Positions 6,700 through 13,339 of a stretch of DNA of 14,432 nucleotides are shown piece by piece. The DNA lies in contig CAZAFL010000044.1 of the NCBI GenBank assembly GCA_964484465.1, forward strand, positions 1-14,432. The letters are read 5' to 3'. The position numbers and the translations under genes were made by a program. Source of the DNA: CAZAFL01 sp964484465. GTDB lineage: Bacteria; Bacteroidota; Ignavibacteria; UBA10030; SZUA-254. The notes beneath the pieces were generated by a model, which was given only the letters and a program-made list of their open reading frames with translations, was not told where the DNA came from and did not search any database. Positions within the stretch are counted from its first letter, which is position 1, and each line of letters starts with the position of its first letter.

Positions 6700-7371
6700 T
6701 CGCGGCAGGAAAAAAGTAATTCGTGCACTACTATTAAATGGGTTTGGATAGATCGGTTCGACAGCAAATTCGGTCGGGATGGAATAAGTACCATCGGTAT
6801 TATCAGTAACCGTGCCGAGGATTTGACCCCGAATTCGAGCGCCCGTGATTGACCAAGACCCATTCCACCAGTCTACACCAGAGACCCCTATGCTATCGGT
6901 AACTCGGAAGCCGATCTCGTCATCGATGGCGTCGGGCTCAGGATCATAAAAAAAGGAATACGTACGCCTTGAGTTGCCGAAGAGTGTGTCGGTAGATACG
7001 CTCTCGAGAATGATGTTTGGATTGTGGTTAATGGTATCTCCAGCCTGAGCTGAAAAATCGAACCAAAGATACTCGGTGTCGGCATATGGAAAATAGCGAT
7101 AGACGCGATCCGAGACCTTTCGCTCAAATCGACTCTCCAGGCCGGGGGAGAAATCAGGGTAGAAGATCGCGTACTTATGGCCGTTCGGCATGATGGTGTC
7201 TCCCCGGACTTCCTGAAATACTGAGGGATAAGTATACCAGCTCAACGCCCATCCCCAACGATTGCCGATCTCAAGGGGGTAATCAGTTTTTTGGCCATAA
7301 GCAAGCAGCCCAACAAAGGGCAAGAAACAAAAATGTGAAATAAACGAGTGGATGATCCTTTGTATCAGCAT
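6697..7371 (-). CDS. Secreted T9SS-cargo protein, truncated in its sorting domain
   Basis: The open part encodes 224 residues. A signal peptide (residues about 1-26) is followed by Y-P-L-E-I-G-N-R-W, a common start of secreted hypothetical proteins in FCB bacteria. Beta-rich sequence follows, with many aromatic residues and D-T turns. At residues 208-213 YPNPFN opens the type A sorting signal of the type IX secretion system. Normally about 80 residues continue and direct export and cell-surface attachment; here TAA interrupts right after F-F-L-P-R. Without the C-terminal half the protein should not pass T9SS. AAAGGA lies 7 nt before the ATG at 7371. The function of the body is unknown. Confidence 0.85.
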   Translation of the reverse strand: MLIQRIIHSFISHFCFLPFVGLLAYGQKTDYPLEIGNRWGWALSWYTYPSVFQEVRGDTIMPNGHKYAIFYPDFSPGLESRFERKVSDRVYRYFPYADTEYLWFDFSAQAGDTINHNPNIILESVSTDTLFGNSRRTYSFFYDPEPDAIDDEIGFRVTDSIGVSGVDWWNGSWSITGARIRGQILGTVTDNTDGTYSIPTEFAVEPIYPNPFNSSARITFFLPR

Positions 7372-7408
7372 GACGGAATCCTTTCTCTCGATGCTGCAGC
7401 TGCCGTAC

Positions 7409-7471
7409 CTATAACGTTCACCAATTATGGGCAGTTGCCCGTCTCATCCTTCGCCTGATCTTCAGTTAGAA
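7409..7471 (-). repeat. Doubtful short attC-like site after the CPBP gene
   Basis: Minus-strand TTCTAAC (7471-7465) includes the TAA stop of the protease gene, and GTTATAG (7415-7409) lies 63 bp away, giving a classic short attC length. GTTATAG differs by one base from the complement of the next cassette's R'' (GTATAAC at 6483-6477), as expected for a cassette boundary. The inner arms pair poorly apart from GGGCA-GT-TGCCC (7429-7440). It belongs to neither attC family of this window. Confidence 0.35.
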
Positions 7472-8254
7472 GTATGCGCCCAAATACGAGGCCCTTATCA
7501 GTACAACATGAGTGAGCATATGGGCAAGCATTGCAGACTCAAGGCCCTTCTTCCAGTAGAGAAAGCCAGCCATAAGCCCGAAAACGGAGTTTGCTGCTAT
7601 GACATACGATGTGAGAGGAATCGTGAGCTTCGGAACAAGCATAGAAGCAATGGGAAGATGGCCGAGGGCAAACACCAAGGTTGAAATTAGAATCGCGCTC
7701 ACGACGTACAGTGGCTTTGGGACCTCATCTCGATTTTGCAAGACACGCCACGGAATCCAAACCAGAAGCGTCATCAATCCCCATCGAAGCAACAGCTCTT
7801 CAACAAAACCGCCATACAAGATCCGAGTAGGGATGGGCAGTAGATCTCCCAATTCAGCGATCCGGGTGACAACATCCGGCGGCAGAAGTGGTTTCCAGAT
7901 CAGGGCGAGTGCGACGATGGTAATGCCGCCTGCGATGCCACCCAGGAGGCCCGGAACCCACTGTGGACGAAAGGCCTGCATTGCGTTACGGCCGCTTGCA
8001 AGGGCTTCTGCCACGGGCGATGATAGACCTACTTTTTGGCTAAGAGCCGTGCCAATGAGAACTGCAATGGCAAGAAGAATAGCGGGTTGAAGGACACTCC
8101 CAAACTTCAAGAGAGGCGTGATGGTTGGTTTCTCCACTTCTGGTGGAAGGGGAAAGAGATCAATCAACTTTGACAAGTCAACCAACAGGAACGACAGGAC
8201 CCCTGCCATTCCAGCAAGCCATAGAATGAGGAAAACCTTTTTCTGAGGACTCAT
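7466..8254 (-). CDS. CPBP/CAAX-type intramembrane metalloprotease
   Basis: From the ATG at 8254 the product has 262 residues with about seven to eight hydrophobic segments (7-24, 54-70, 102-120, 160-170, 183-198, 212-232, 241-258). It carries the CPBP (Abi/Rce1-like) motifs in order: E152-E153-x-x-x-R157, then F-A-L-G-H199, then H245-x-x-x-H249. These residues form the catalytic metal site in the Rce1 fold. The family covers CAAX prenyl proteases and bacterial proteins in maturation or self-immunity; the bacterial substrate is unknown. All key residues are present, so it should be active. A TTG start at 8281 is possible and would add nine residues. The stop overlaps a possible short attC. Confidence 0.88.
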   Translation of the reverse strand: MSPQKKVFLILWLAGMAGVLSFLLVDLSKLIDLFPLPPEVEKPTITPLLKFGSVLQPAILLAIAVLIGTALSQKVGLSSPVAEALASGRNAMQAFRPQWVPGLLGGIAGGITIVALALIWKPLLPPDVVTRIAELGDLLPIPTRILYGGFVEELLLRWGLMTLLVWIPWRVLQNRDEVPKPLYVVSAILISTLVFALGHLPIASMLVPKLTIPLTSYVIAANSVFGLMAGFLYWKKGLESAMLAHMLTHVVLIRASYLGAYF

Positions 8255-8285
8255 CGGAGTCTTTTCATCTGGAAAGGGCAATTAC

Positions 8286-8419
8286 ACATGACGTCTCGGC
8301 AAATAACGAAGCACTTTGGTGAACTATAAACGGACAATTTTCCTGTGAAGCAAAAGTGTTGAGCGAGGTTTTTATTTCTTTGGCTTTTCATTCCAGCGTC
8401 GTTATTTGCCGTGTTAGCC
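8286..8419 (-). repeat. attC site, family A, of the 8433-9431 cassette
   Basis: A 134-bp site with minus-strand R'' GGCTAAC (8419-8413) and R' GTCATGT (8292-8286, GTT changed to GTC). Arms CGGCAAATAACG (plus, near 8297) and CGTTATTTGCCG (near 8400) are perfectly complementary over 12 bp. The loop has GTGAACTATAAACGGAC and GTGAAGCAAAAGTGTTGAG, and serves well as the family-A type sequence. Confidence 0.92.
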
Positions 8420-8432
8420 GCCGTTACCATTT

Positions 8433-9431
8433 TCAAAGAATCGGCTGGTTATGCATTGCTCTGTTCAACGCCCGAAGAACACACATTTGATATACAGTTG
8501 GATTACGCCCGATCGCAGTCATACTGAGGTAGCCGAACAGAGATGGATGGACACCGCCGTCGTGACGCAAACCGCCACACATTTGAACAAAAAGGAGAAA
8601 ACCCGGAATTGCTTTCTTGTGATTGAAAAGATTGACCCAATGTTGCGCTTCGATGCCGTCGATGACGGAGTTACGAATGTGCTCGCCATCGTTAGTCAGT
8701 TTTGTGAAGGCGGCCTCACGGTTTGGAAATGCGTTGAAGAGTGGTTCGGCACCAGCCAGATACTCCGGCCGATTGGTAATTTGCCAGTACTCATCGTGAT
8801 TGAGCACATTCTTCAGGTTGAATACTACAACGCCGGTGTTCGCTCGGGATCTTTCGATCTGGTCGATTCCTTTCTCAAGATTATCGAAGAAAGACTGGGA
8901 GTTTCTTGAGTGGAGTACCTTACAGGCAACTCCCCATCGATCACGATCAATGTCGATGAGAATGTCTGGATTGTCACCTGTGGAAGTCACTGGGTTGTCA
9001 AGCAGAATGTTTTGGCCAACATCTATTGAACAAAGGGCGATAAGGAGTTCAAAGATCTTGTTGCTGCCCTGATCGGTAACAGCTGCTGGAGTATTCTGGG
9101 CTGGACGACAATTGTTCAAAAGACGGAGATGAGCAACAAGTTGGGGAAAATCAGGATGCAGTTGGTGTCGAAGCACCTTCCTGATAATCTCCTGCAGTCC
9201 GATAACTTCTGCGAGTTCCTGTCGTAGGTCTTGGCCTGCGTCTATGGTTTCAGGGTGGCGGTGTTTTTCGAGGATATCCATTGTGTTCAGGCAAAGTTGC
9301 TCAAGTATCGAACCAGCTTGAATCCCAATGTTTTGGGTACAGAGAAGTTGCTCAAACTGATGGAGTCTCTCGACAGCATCGGCAAAGGTGTAACGTTCTT
9401 CGTTTGGGTTGAGGTATTCGAAACCGTTCAT
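8433..9431 (-). CDS. Hypothetical protein, possible PD-(D/E)XK-like nuclease
   Basis: This 332-residue cytosolic protein is not one I recognise. Residues 1-110 are mostly helical. A helix K-I-F-E128-L-L-I-A-L is followed by N-P-D156-I-L-I-D-I-D, W-G-V-A-C-K171, a helix G-I-D-Q191-I-E-R, and a strand V-V-V-F-N-L-K. The order helix-E, D, xxK, then Q-helix matches the restriction-endonuclease-like core, but the usual E before K is A/C here, so catalysis is doubtful. The C-terminal third (about 240-332) has no known motif. The start is firm: AGGAGG is 8 nt before the ATG. As a nuclease-like cassette it could act in defence; this is inference. Single-gene cassette. Confidence 0.6.
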   Translation of the reverse strand: MNGFEYLNPNEERYTFADAVERLHQFEQLLCTQNIGIQAGSILEQLCLNTMDILEKHRHPETIDAGQDLRQELAEVIGLQEIIRKVLRHQLHPDFPQLVAHLRLLNNCRPAQNTPAAVTDQGSNKIFELLIALCSIDVGQNILLDNPVTSTGDNPDILIDIDRDRWGVACKVLHSRNSQSFFDNLEKGIDQIERSRANTGVVVFNLKNVLNHDEYWQITNRPEYLAGAEPLFNAFPNREAAFTKLTNDGEHIRNSVIDGIEAQHWVNLFNHKKAIPGFLLFVQMCGGLRHDGGVHPSLFGYLSMTAIGRNPTVYQMCVLRALNRAMHNQPIL

Positions 9432-9439
9432 TGATGAAA

Positions 9440-9445
9440 CCTCCT
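9440..9445 (-). promoter_or_regulatory. Strong Shine-Dalgarno of the 8433-9431 gene
   Basis: A complete minus-strand AGGAGG, 8 nt before the ATG at 9431, is the best ribosome binding site in the window. Most other cassettes have weak ones. Confidence 0.75.
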
Positions 9446-9457
9446 AATGGTAATGGC

Positions 9458-9617
9458 GGCTAACGTTGACGCATTGCCGAAGTGCCAGGCATAGAATTAC
9501 CGAAGTTCGGCAGCGGCGTAACTTTTTTTTCTCGACGCCGCCTCGATAAAGTTAAATAGAATTACAAAAGCTGAAATGATATTTTGTCGTCGGCATTTTG
9601 GCAATGCAATGTTGGCG
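9458..9617 (-). repeat. attC site, family B, of the hydrolase cassette
   Basis: A 160-bp site with minus-strand R'' CGCCAAC (9617-9611) and R' GTTAGCC (9464-9458). Arms GACGCATTGCCGAAG (plus, near 9468) and TTTTGGCAATGCAATG pair well. The loop repeats that of 3391-3546: CGGCAGCGGCGTAACTTTTT, a GCGGCGT (9513-9519) / ACGCCGC (9535-9541) hairpin, GATAAAGTTAA and TAGAATTAC. Confidence 0.82.
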
Positions 9618-9628
9618 GAAGTAATTGT

Positions 9629-10453
9629 CTATTTCGCAAAACTTTTTTTGAGGAACTCTGATATTTGCTGGACGGTGTCATTGAACTGTGAAGAATTACT
9701 GAAGAGTGCATTGTGGCCGCTTCCCTCGTAGTATTTCACCTCAACGTCCTTCTTTGAATTTCGCAATTGCGCTACGAATTGACGAACTGTATCAATGTTT
9801 GTAAATGCAGAACCACCATCCGCAGGATCGTCGGCAGTACCGTGCAGAATCAAGACTGGCACATTTAAATTGACGGATCGTTTGACGACCTCCGAAGGAT
9901 ACCCGGTCGAGTTTAAGATCAGGGCGTTTGCTTTACCCGGATGTGCCAGGAGATAAAGCAGGGCTGCGCCACCACCTCGCGAGTGTCCGAATAAGGCCAA
10001 ATGTTTTTTTTGCACTTGCGGCAAGTTGATGACTCGTCCGATTAACGAGTCAATGCTCACCATTGCAATTTGGAAGCGACGGTCTAACCCGGGTACGTCA
10101 ACTAAAGGCGGGGCATCCAGAAAGTCGATTGGTGTAATAAATCGTTCGCCTGCTCCTTTCCGACCGCGAAACCAGCAAGCCGCTATTCCGACAATGCCGT
10201 TATCAGCAAGACGCCTGGCAATATTGATATATTCTTGGGCAAAACCATGTGTGCCATGAAGTATAATTACTGCAGGAAATGGTCCGCTGCCTTTTGGAAA
10301 AGCGACGGCTGCGTGAACGATGCCGCTGTCTGTTGTGACATGTATCCAATAAAGGGAGTCGTTGTTCTTTCGATCGGTGTTTGTATTTGGATTCTGCGCC
10401 TCAGCCTGGTGGTAAGATGATAATATTACTATGAAAAGGAGCGCTCTAAGCAT
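9629..10453 (-). CDS. Secreted alpha/beta hydrolase (dienelactone-hydrolase-like)
   Basis: From the ATG at 10453 the product has 274 residues. A signal peptide (1-19, ending A-E-A-Q) precedes an alpha/beta-hydrolase core. The oxyanion motif L-H66-G lies after strand 3. The nucleophile elbow is G156-H-S158-R-G160 with G-G-A-A following. The acid is D208 or D209 in H-G-T-A-D-D-P, and the histidine is H247 in G-S-G-H-N-A. The layout fits the dienelactone hydrolase/acetyl-xylan-esterase-like group. It would cleave an ester or peptide bond in the periplasm or outside; the substrate is unknown. All triad residues are present. A TTG at 10462 is an alternative start with three extra residues. Single-gene cassette. 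Confidence 0.87.
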   Translation of the reverse strand: MLRALLFIVILSSYHQAEAQNPNTNTDRKNNDSLYWIHVTTDSGIVHAAVAFPKGSGPFPAVIILHGTHGFAQEYINIARRLADNGIVGIAACWFRGRKGAGERFITPIDFLDAPPLVDVPGLDRRFQIAMVSIDSLIGRVINLPQVQKKHLALFGHSRGGGAALLYLLAHPGKANALILNSTGYPSEVVKRSVNLNVPVLILHGTADDPADGGSAFTNIDTVRQFVAQLRNSKKDVEVKYYEGSGHNALFSNSSQFNDTVQQISEFLKKSFAK

Positions 10454-10469
10454 ATGCTTCAATTATTTC

Positions 10470-10595
10470 CGCCAACGACTCGGCAAATAACGCAATACTT
10501 TTGTGAGCATAAAAATCTCACTCGATCTGACAAAAACATTGAGAGAGTTCTTTTAATCTTTGGCAATTCCAAGGTCGCAAATTTGCGTGTCAGGC
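10470..10595 (-). repeat. attC site, family A, of the 10616-11296 cassette
   Basis: A 126-bp site with minus-strand R'' GCCTGAC (10595-10589, GTT partner changed to GTC) and R' GTTGGCG (10476-10470). The left arm CGGCAAATAACG (plus) is typical, and the right arm GGTCGCAAATTTGCG has drifted. Loop elements TTTTGTGAGC and ACAAAAACATTGAGAGAG are family A. Confidence 0.85.
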
Positions 10596-10615
10596 GACGT
10601 TCCTCGAGCGAGCCG

Positions 10616-11296
10616 TCAACACCCGGCTCGGCGAAATGAAGCCACTTTCTTTACCAGTTTTCCGGCTTCTGCAGCTGATGATAAAAATAGTGTATACTCA
10701 ACAACATTGTAGTGTGCAGCGGTGTCCATGATGAAATCAAGTTTTCCATCGCCATCTAAATCGCCAGCCCAGAATATCATTGGATGTTTGTCGGAACCGA
10801 TTCGGGCGAACGAGGCGACTACTTGGGATCGTCTACCGCTTCGGAGTCTTAATTCGTAGTTGTTAATTACCACATCCACTGTTTCATCGACTGCTTCACC
10901 AAAAGAGGTGAAGTCATAATAAGTGTGATCATCAAACTTGAAAGATTTGGATTCAGCAGGGAACACAAATGTTGGTGTTGAGAGGACTGAATGAACCTTG
11001 CGGTTCGACAATCCAGGCATCCCTTTGATAAGCAATAGTGGTTGGGTCTTTTGATCGACTGAAACAAATCGATCATAGAGTCCGCCTGTAGTTTCTGAGT
11101 CGGACACGGTTACTTTAGTCTGACGAAGTTCATAATTCAGGTCACGTCCGAACAAGCCGAACCACTGTTCGCCCGTTTTGCCGATGACCTCGTTCGCATG
11201 AAGTGGTCCCGTCTTCCAAATGTAAGTTGCGGGCTTTTGCCAAGCCCAACTACTCGTACACACCAGTATTGATAATATAATTTGAATTCTCCTCAA
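10616..11296 (-). CDS. Exported protein with DxDxDG calcium-binding-like motif
   Basis: The frame has no ATG near its 5' end. I choose TTG at 11296 because it gives a normal signal peptide (M-R-R-I-Q, then a hydrophobic stretch ending S-S-W-A, residues 1-18); 226 residues result. A GAGGAG seven nt before an ATT at 11281 suggests an alternative rare start. The sequence upstream to 11350 is attC. The mature protein is beta-rich, and residues 179-187 read D-L-D-G-D-G-K-L-D, the calcium-binding loop of FG-GAP/dockerin-like repeats, followed by F-I-M-D-T and T-L-F-L-S-S. A single such loop is present. I recognise the style of a Bacteroidota-type hypothetical family but no function. Single-gene cassette. 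Confidence 0.72.
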   Translation of the reverse strand: MRRIQIILSILVCTSSWAWQKPATYIWKTGPLHANEVIGKTGEQWFGLFGRDLNYELRQTKVTVSDSETTGGLYDRFVSVDQKTQPLLLIKGMPGLSNRKVHSVLSTPTFVFPAESKSFKFDDHTYYDFTSFGEAVDETVDVVINNYELRLRSGRRSQVVASFARIGSDKHPMIFWAGDLDGDGKLDFIMDTAAHYNVVEYTLFLSSAAEAGKLVKKVASFRRAGC

Positions 11297-11325
11297 TGCT
11301 TTCTCAAAATAGCTGCAGCGATCGC

Positions 11326-11454
11326 GCCTAACGCCTCGGCAAAAACGCAATATTCTTGTGAACGGACAATTCTCATTCTCGTGAACAGAAATATTGAGCG
11401 ATGCTTTTATGACTTTGGCTTTTCATCCGCGTGACGTTGTCTGCCATGTTGCGC
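11326..11454 (-). repeat. attC site, family A, of the nuclease cassette
   Basis: A 129-bp site with minus-strand R'' GCGCAAC (11454-11448) and R' GTTAGGC (11332-11326). Loop elements CTTGTGAACGGACAATTC and GTGAACAGAAATATTGAG are family A. The L'' arm GACGTTGTCTGCCATG pairs only in part with CGGCAAAAACG. Positions 11455-11476 are spacer. Confidence 0.85.
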
Positions 11455-11476
11455 ATTCGCTGCTTTGCCGCCAGTC

Positions 11477-12418
11477 TCATAGCTGGCCAGCAATCTTTGC
11501 AAGTTTGTGATGAATGTCTGAAAACACTCTTGCTGAATCATCAAGTTTGGAAACATCTGAAAAATCCCAGTCGATTTGGCAAACGGTCATATAAGCACCG
11601 AGCCTGCCAGAATCCAAAACTGTATAGTGTTTATCGAGAACCGAATGCGATGCTTCACGAAGACGCCTTCGGATCGCCAACTTTTTGTCACTGTCAACTT
11701 CCGTGAAGAACTTTATACAAAGTCGGTCGTTGACAATCTCATAATACAATTGAACGACGACGCCTCTGACCGAGACATGTTGGCAGACGGGGTTATTCAG
11801 AATGTATACCTGACCTCCTGGATTGGTGACCGTGTAGATTGCTGTTTGGAGTTTTGGGAATCGTTTTTGCAACATCCAGAACAAAGAATAAAAGAACAGT
11901 CTATTCTTGTCGGAACTGTTGAAAGCAGCCTTGGTGAGATTATTGAATTGCGATTGTAAACTATTGCGATAGGCCAGTGCTAACTCGTAAACTTCGGGAG
12001 ATTGTTCGGGTTGCACAAGAAGGGAGTTAAGGGCTTTCAGTAACTCTTCATACCCATTTTTAACGGCTAACCCCTTTGAAGATTCCATTATCTTATACGA
12101 CGTGTGCTCAAACCAAGATGTTCCCAACAACACATACACAGCTTTTGAGCGATTCTTTATTAAGAAATCGACCTGACGTTTGAATTGATCATCCCCAAGC
12201 GAAGACCACATCTTGAGTTCAATATATAGTTGCTTGCCGTTGTTGGAAGCCAAAATGTCAAAAAGTTGACGCTCGGGTTCCCATAGAACTTGACATTCTG
12301 CCGGCATCCCAAGCCACACCATTGGAAACTGCGACTTGGTCAATAGCGTGTAGAGAGCGATTTGATGAGTTCGCTCGTAATCGATCGAGGTGTCGAAAAG
12401 TAAGTTGATTCCGCTCAT
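11477..12418 (-). CDS. PD-(D/E)XK nuclease-superfamily protein
   Basis: From the ATG at 12418 the product has 313 residues and no signal peptide. Residues 15-22 form an N-terminal helix with E15. D54 sits in Q-L-F-D-I-L-A at the end of a strand, and the next strand is Y-I-E67-L-K69, giving the D-(12)-E-x-K catalytic core. A helix follows with Q78 and Q82 (D-Q-F-K-R-Q-V), and then the strand A-V-Y-V-L-L-G. This is the standard order of the restriction-endonuclease-like fold. Residues about 120-313 are a C-terminal domain I do not recognise, perhaps for target recognition. Likely a DNA-cutting or repair enzyme; anti-phage defence is a reasonable guess for a lone cassette gene. TTG at 12424 is an alternative start. 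Confidence 0.8.
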   Translation of the reverse strand: MSGINLLFDTSIDYERTHQIALYTLLTKSQFPMVWLGMPAECQVLWEPERQLFDILASNNGKQLYIELKMWSSLGDDQFKRQVDFLIKNRSKAVYVLLGTSWFEHTSYKIMESSKGLAVKNGYEELLKALNSLLVQPEQSPEVYELALAYRNSLQSQFNNLTKAAFNSSDKNRLFFYSLFWMLQKRFPKLQTAIYTVTNPGGQVYILNNPVCQHVSVRGVVVQLYYEIVNDRLCIKFFTEVDSDKKLAIRRRLREASHSVLDKHYTVLDSGRLGAYMTVCQIDWDFSDVSKLDDSARVFSDIHHKLAKIAGQL

Positions 12419-12461
12419 TTGCAATTCTATCTCGACTTAGGGTCGGCGGCAAAGCAAGGAC

Positions 12462-12580
12462 GCACAACGTCTTGGCAAACAACACAATCCTTCTGCGCAC
12501 TACAAATAGAGTCATTTACTGCGAGCCAAAAGTATTGAGGGGGTCTTTTCATTCCAGCGCCGTTATTTGCCATGTTATAG
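12462..12580 (-). repeat. attC site, family A, of the 12653-13147 cassette
   Basis: A 119-bp site with minus-strand R'' CTATAAC (12580-12574) and R' GTTGTGC (12468-12462). Arms TTGGCAAACAAC (plus) and GTTATTTGCCATG are partly complementary. The loop shows CTGCGCACTACAAATAGAG and GCCAAAAGTATTGAG. Spacer 12581-12652 shows no supported gene. Confidence 0.85.
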
Positions 12581-12652
12581 GAGGTCGGTTTGCGAGCGAG
12601 CAGCTGAACCAATTGTGTAATGAATAGTTAATTTCAATACCCCTTGGAGCTT

Positions 12653-13147
12653 TCATCTAACTCGGTCGTCGATCCAATAGTAGTAGCCTTTTTGCACAAA
12701 GAAATCAAGATCCATCTTACATTTCTTTCGCCCACGAACGATTATGAGTTCTCTGATTTTAACATCGACATCACTCCTGAAATACTTTGCTGGCAAAAGT
12801 TCTTTCCTCACGCCGGGCCCTGCTAGCCAGAAGCAAAAAGTAAAATGTGGTAGGTTGGTAGATCGTACGTTGGCCGAATAGATGATAGAATCTTGCGCGT
12901 TAATGAAAGCCACCGTTACACGGCCTGACAAGTCGCAATAAAACTGATAAAATCGGCCGCCACCACAGATCAGTCCTTTTCCAGTGTCCCTCACTGTCGG
13001 AGGACAAAAAGGATTCGGACCGTCTTTGAAGAACACATGAGCAGAATCCTCGTAGTACACTTGTGGTGCTCGAGGCTCAACACGCTCGTGAAGTTGAAAG
13101 CGCATGCCCGGAATAAGAATCAAACATATTGTAACGAAGCGGCTCAT
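12653..13147 (-). CDS. Exported protein of unknown function
   Basis: From the ATG at 13147 the product has 164 residues. Residues 4-13 are hydrophobic after M-S-R, suggesting a short signal peptide or anchor. The rest is rich in aromatic residues and has six cysteines (C48, C61 and C71 among them), fitting disulfide-bonded export. Two strand-like stretches stand out: R-F-Y-Q-F-Y-C-D-L-S-G-R-V-T-V and S-I-I-Y-S-A-N-V. The C-terminus is basic and aromatic (K-G-Y-Y-Y-W-I-D-D-R-V-R). I recognise no family. The longer frame from a TTG at 13159 adds four residues. The ribosome binding site is weak. Single-gene cassette bounded by clear attC sites, which supports it being a real gene. Confidence 0.62.
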   Translation of the reverse strand: MSRFVTICLILIPGMRFQLHERVEPRAPQVYYEDSAHVFFKDGPNPFCPPTVRDTGKGLICGGGRFYQFYCDLSGRVTVAFINAQDSIIYSANVRSTNLPHFTFCFWLAGPGVRKELLPAKYFRSDVDVKIRELIIVRGRKKCKMDLDFFVQKGYYYWIDDRVR

Positions 13148-13169
13148 GACAGCGAGCAATCCAATGTTC

Positions 13170-13303
13170 CTATAACGCTCGGCGGCAACACGCAGCGCTT
13201 TTGCGAACTACAAATAGACCAATTCCTTGTGAAGCAAAACCGTTGAGCGTGGCTCTTTATTCTCTGGCAGTTCATGCCGGCGCCGTGTTGCCGCTTGTTA
13301 TGC
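13170..13303 (-). repeat. attC site, family A, of the TPR cassette
   Basis: A 134-bp site with minus-strand R'' GCATAAC (13303-13297) and R' GTTATAG (13176-13170). Arms GGCGGCAACACG (plus, near 13181) and CGTGTTGCCGC (near 13284) are complementary. Loop elements TTTTGCGAACTACAAATAG and GTGAAGCAAAACCGTTGAG are family A. Confidence 0.92.
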
Positions 13304-13339
13304 GCAGCGCAACGAAAAGCGACCTGATAAACCCACATA

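Noticed and set aside
8451..8909. Plus-strand open frame of 152 codons
   Set aside because: It is antisense to the 8433-9431 gene, which has AGGAGG and proper cassette borders. No plus-strand gene in the window has such support.
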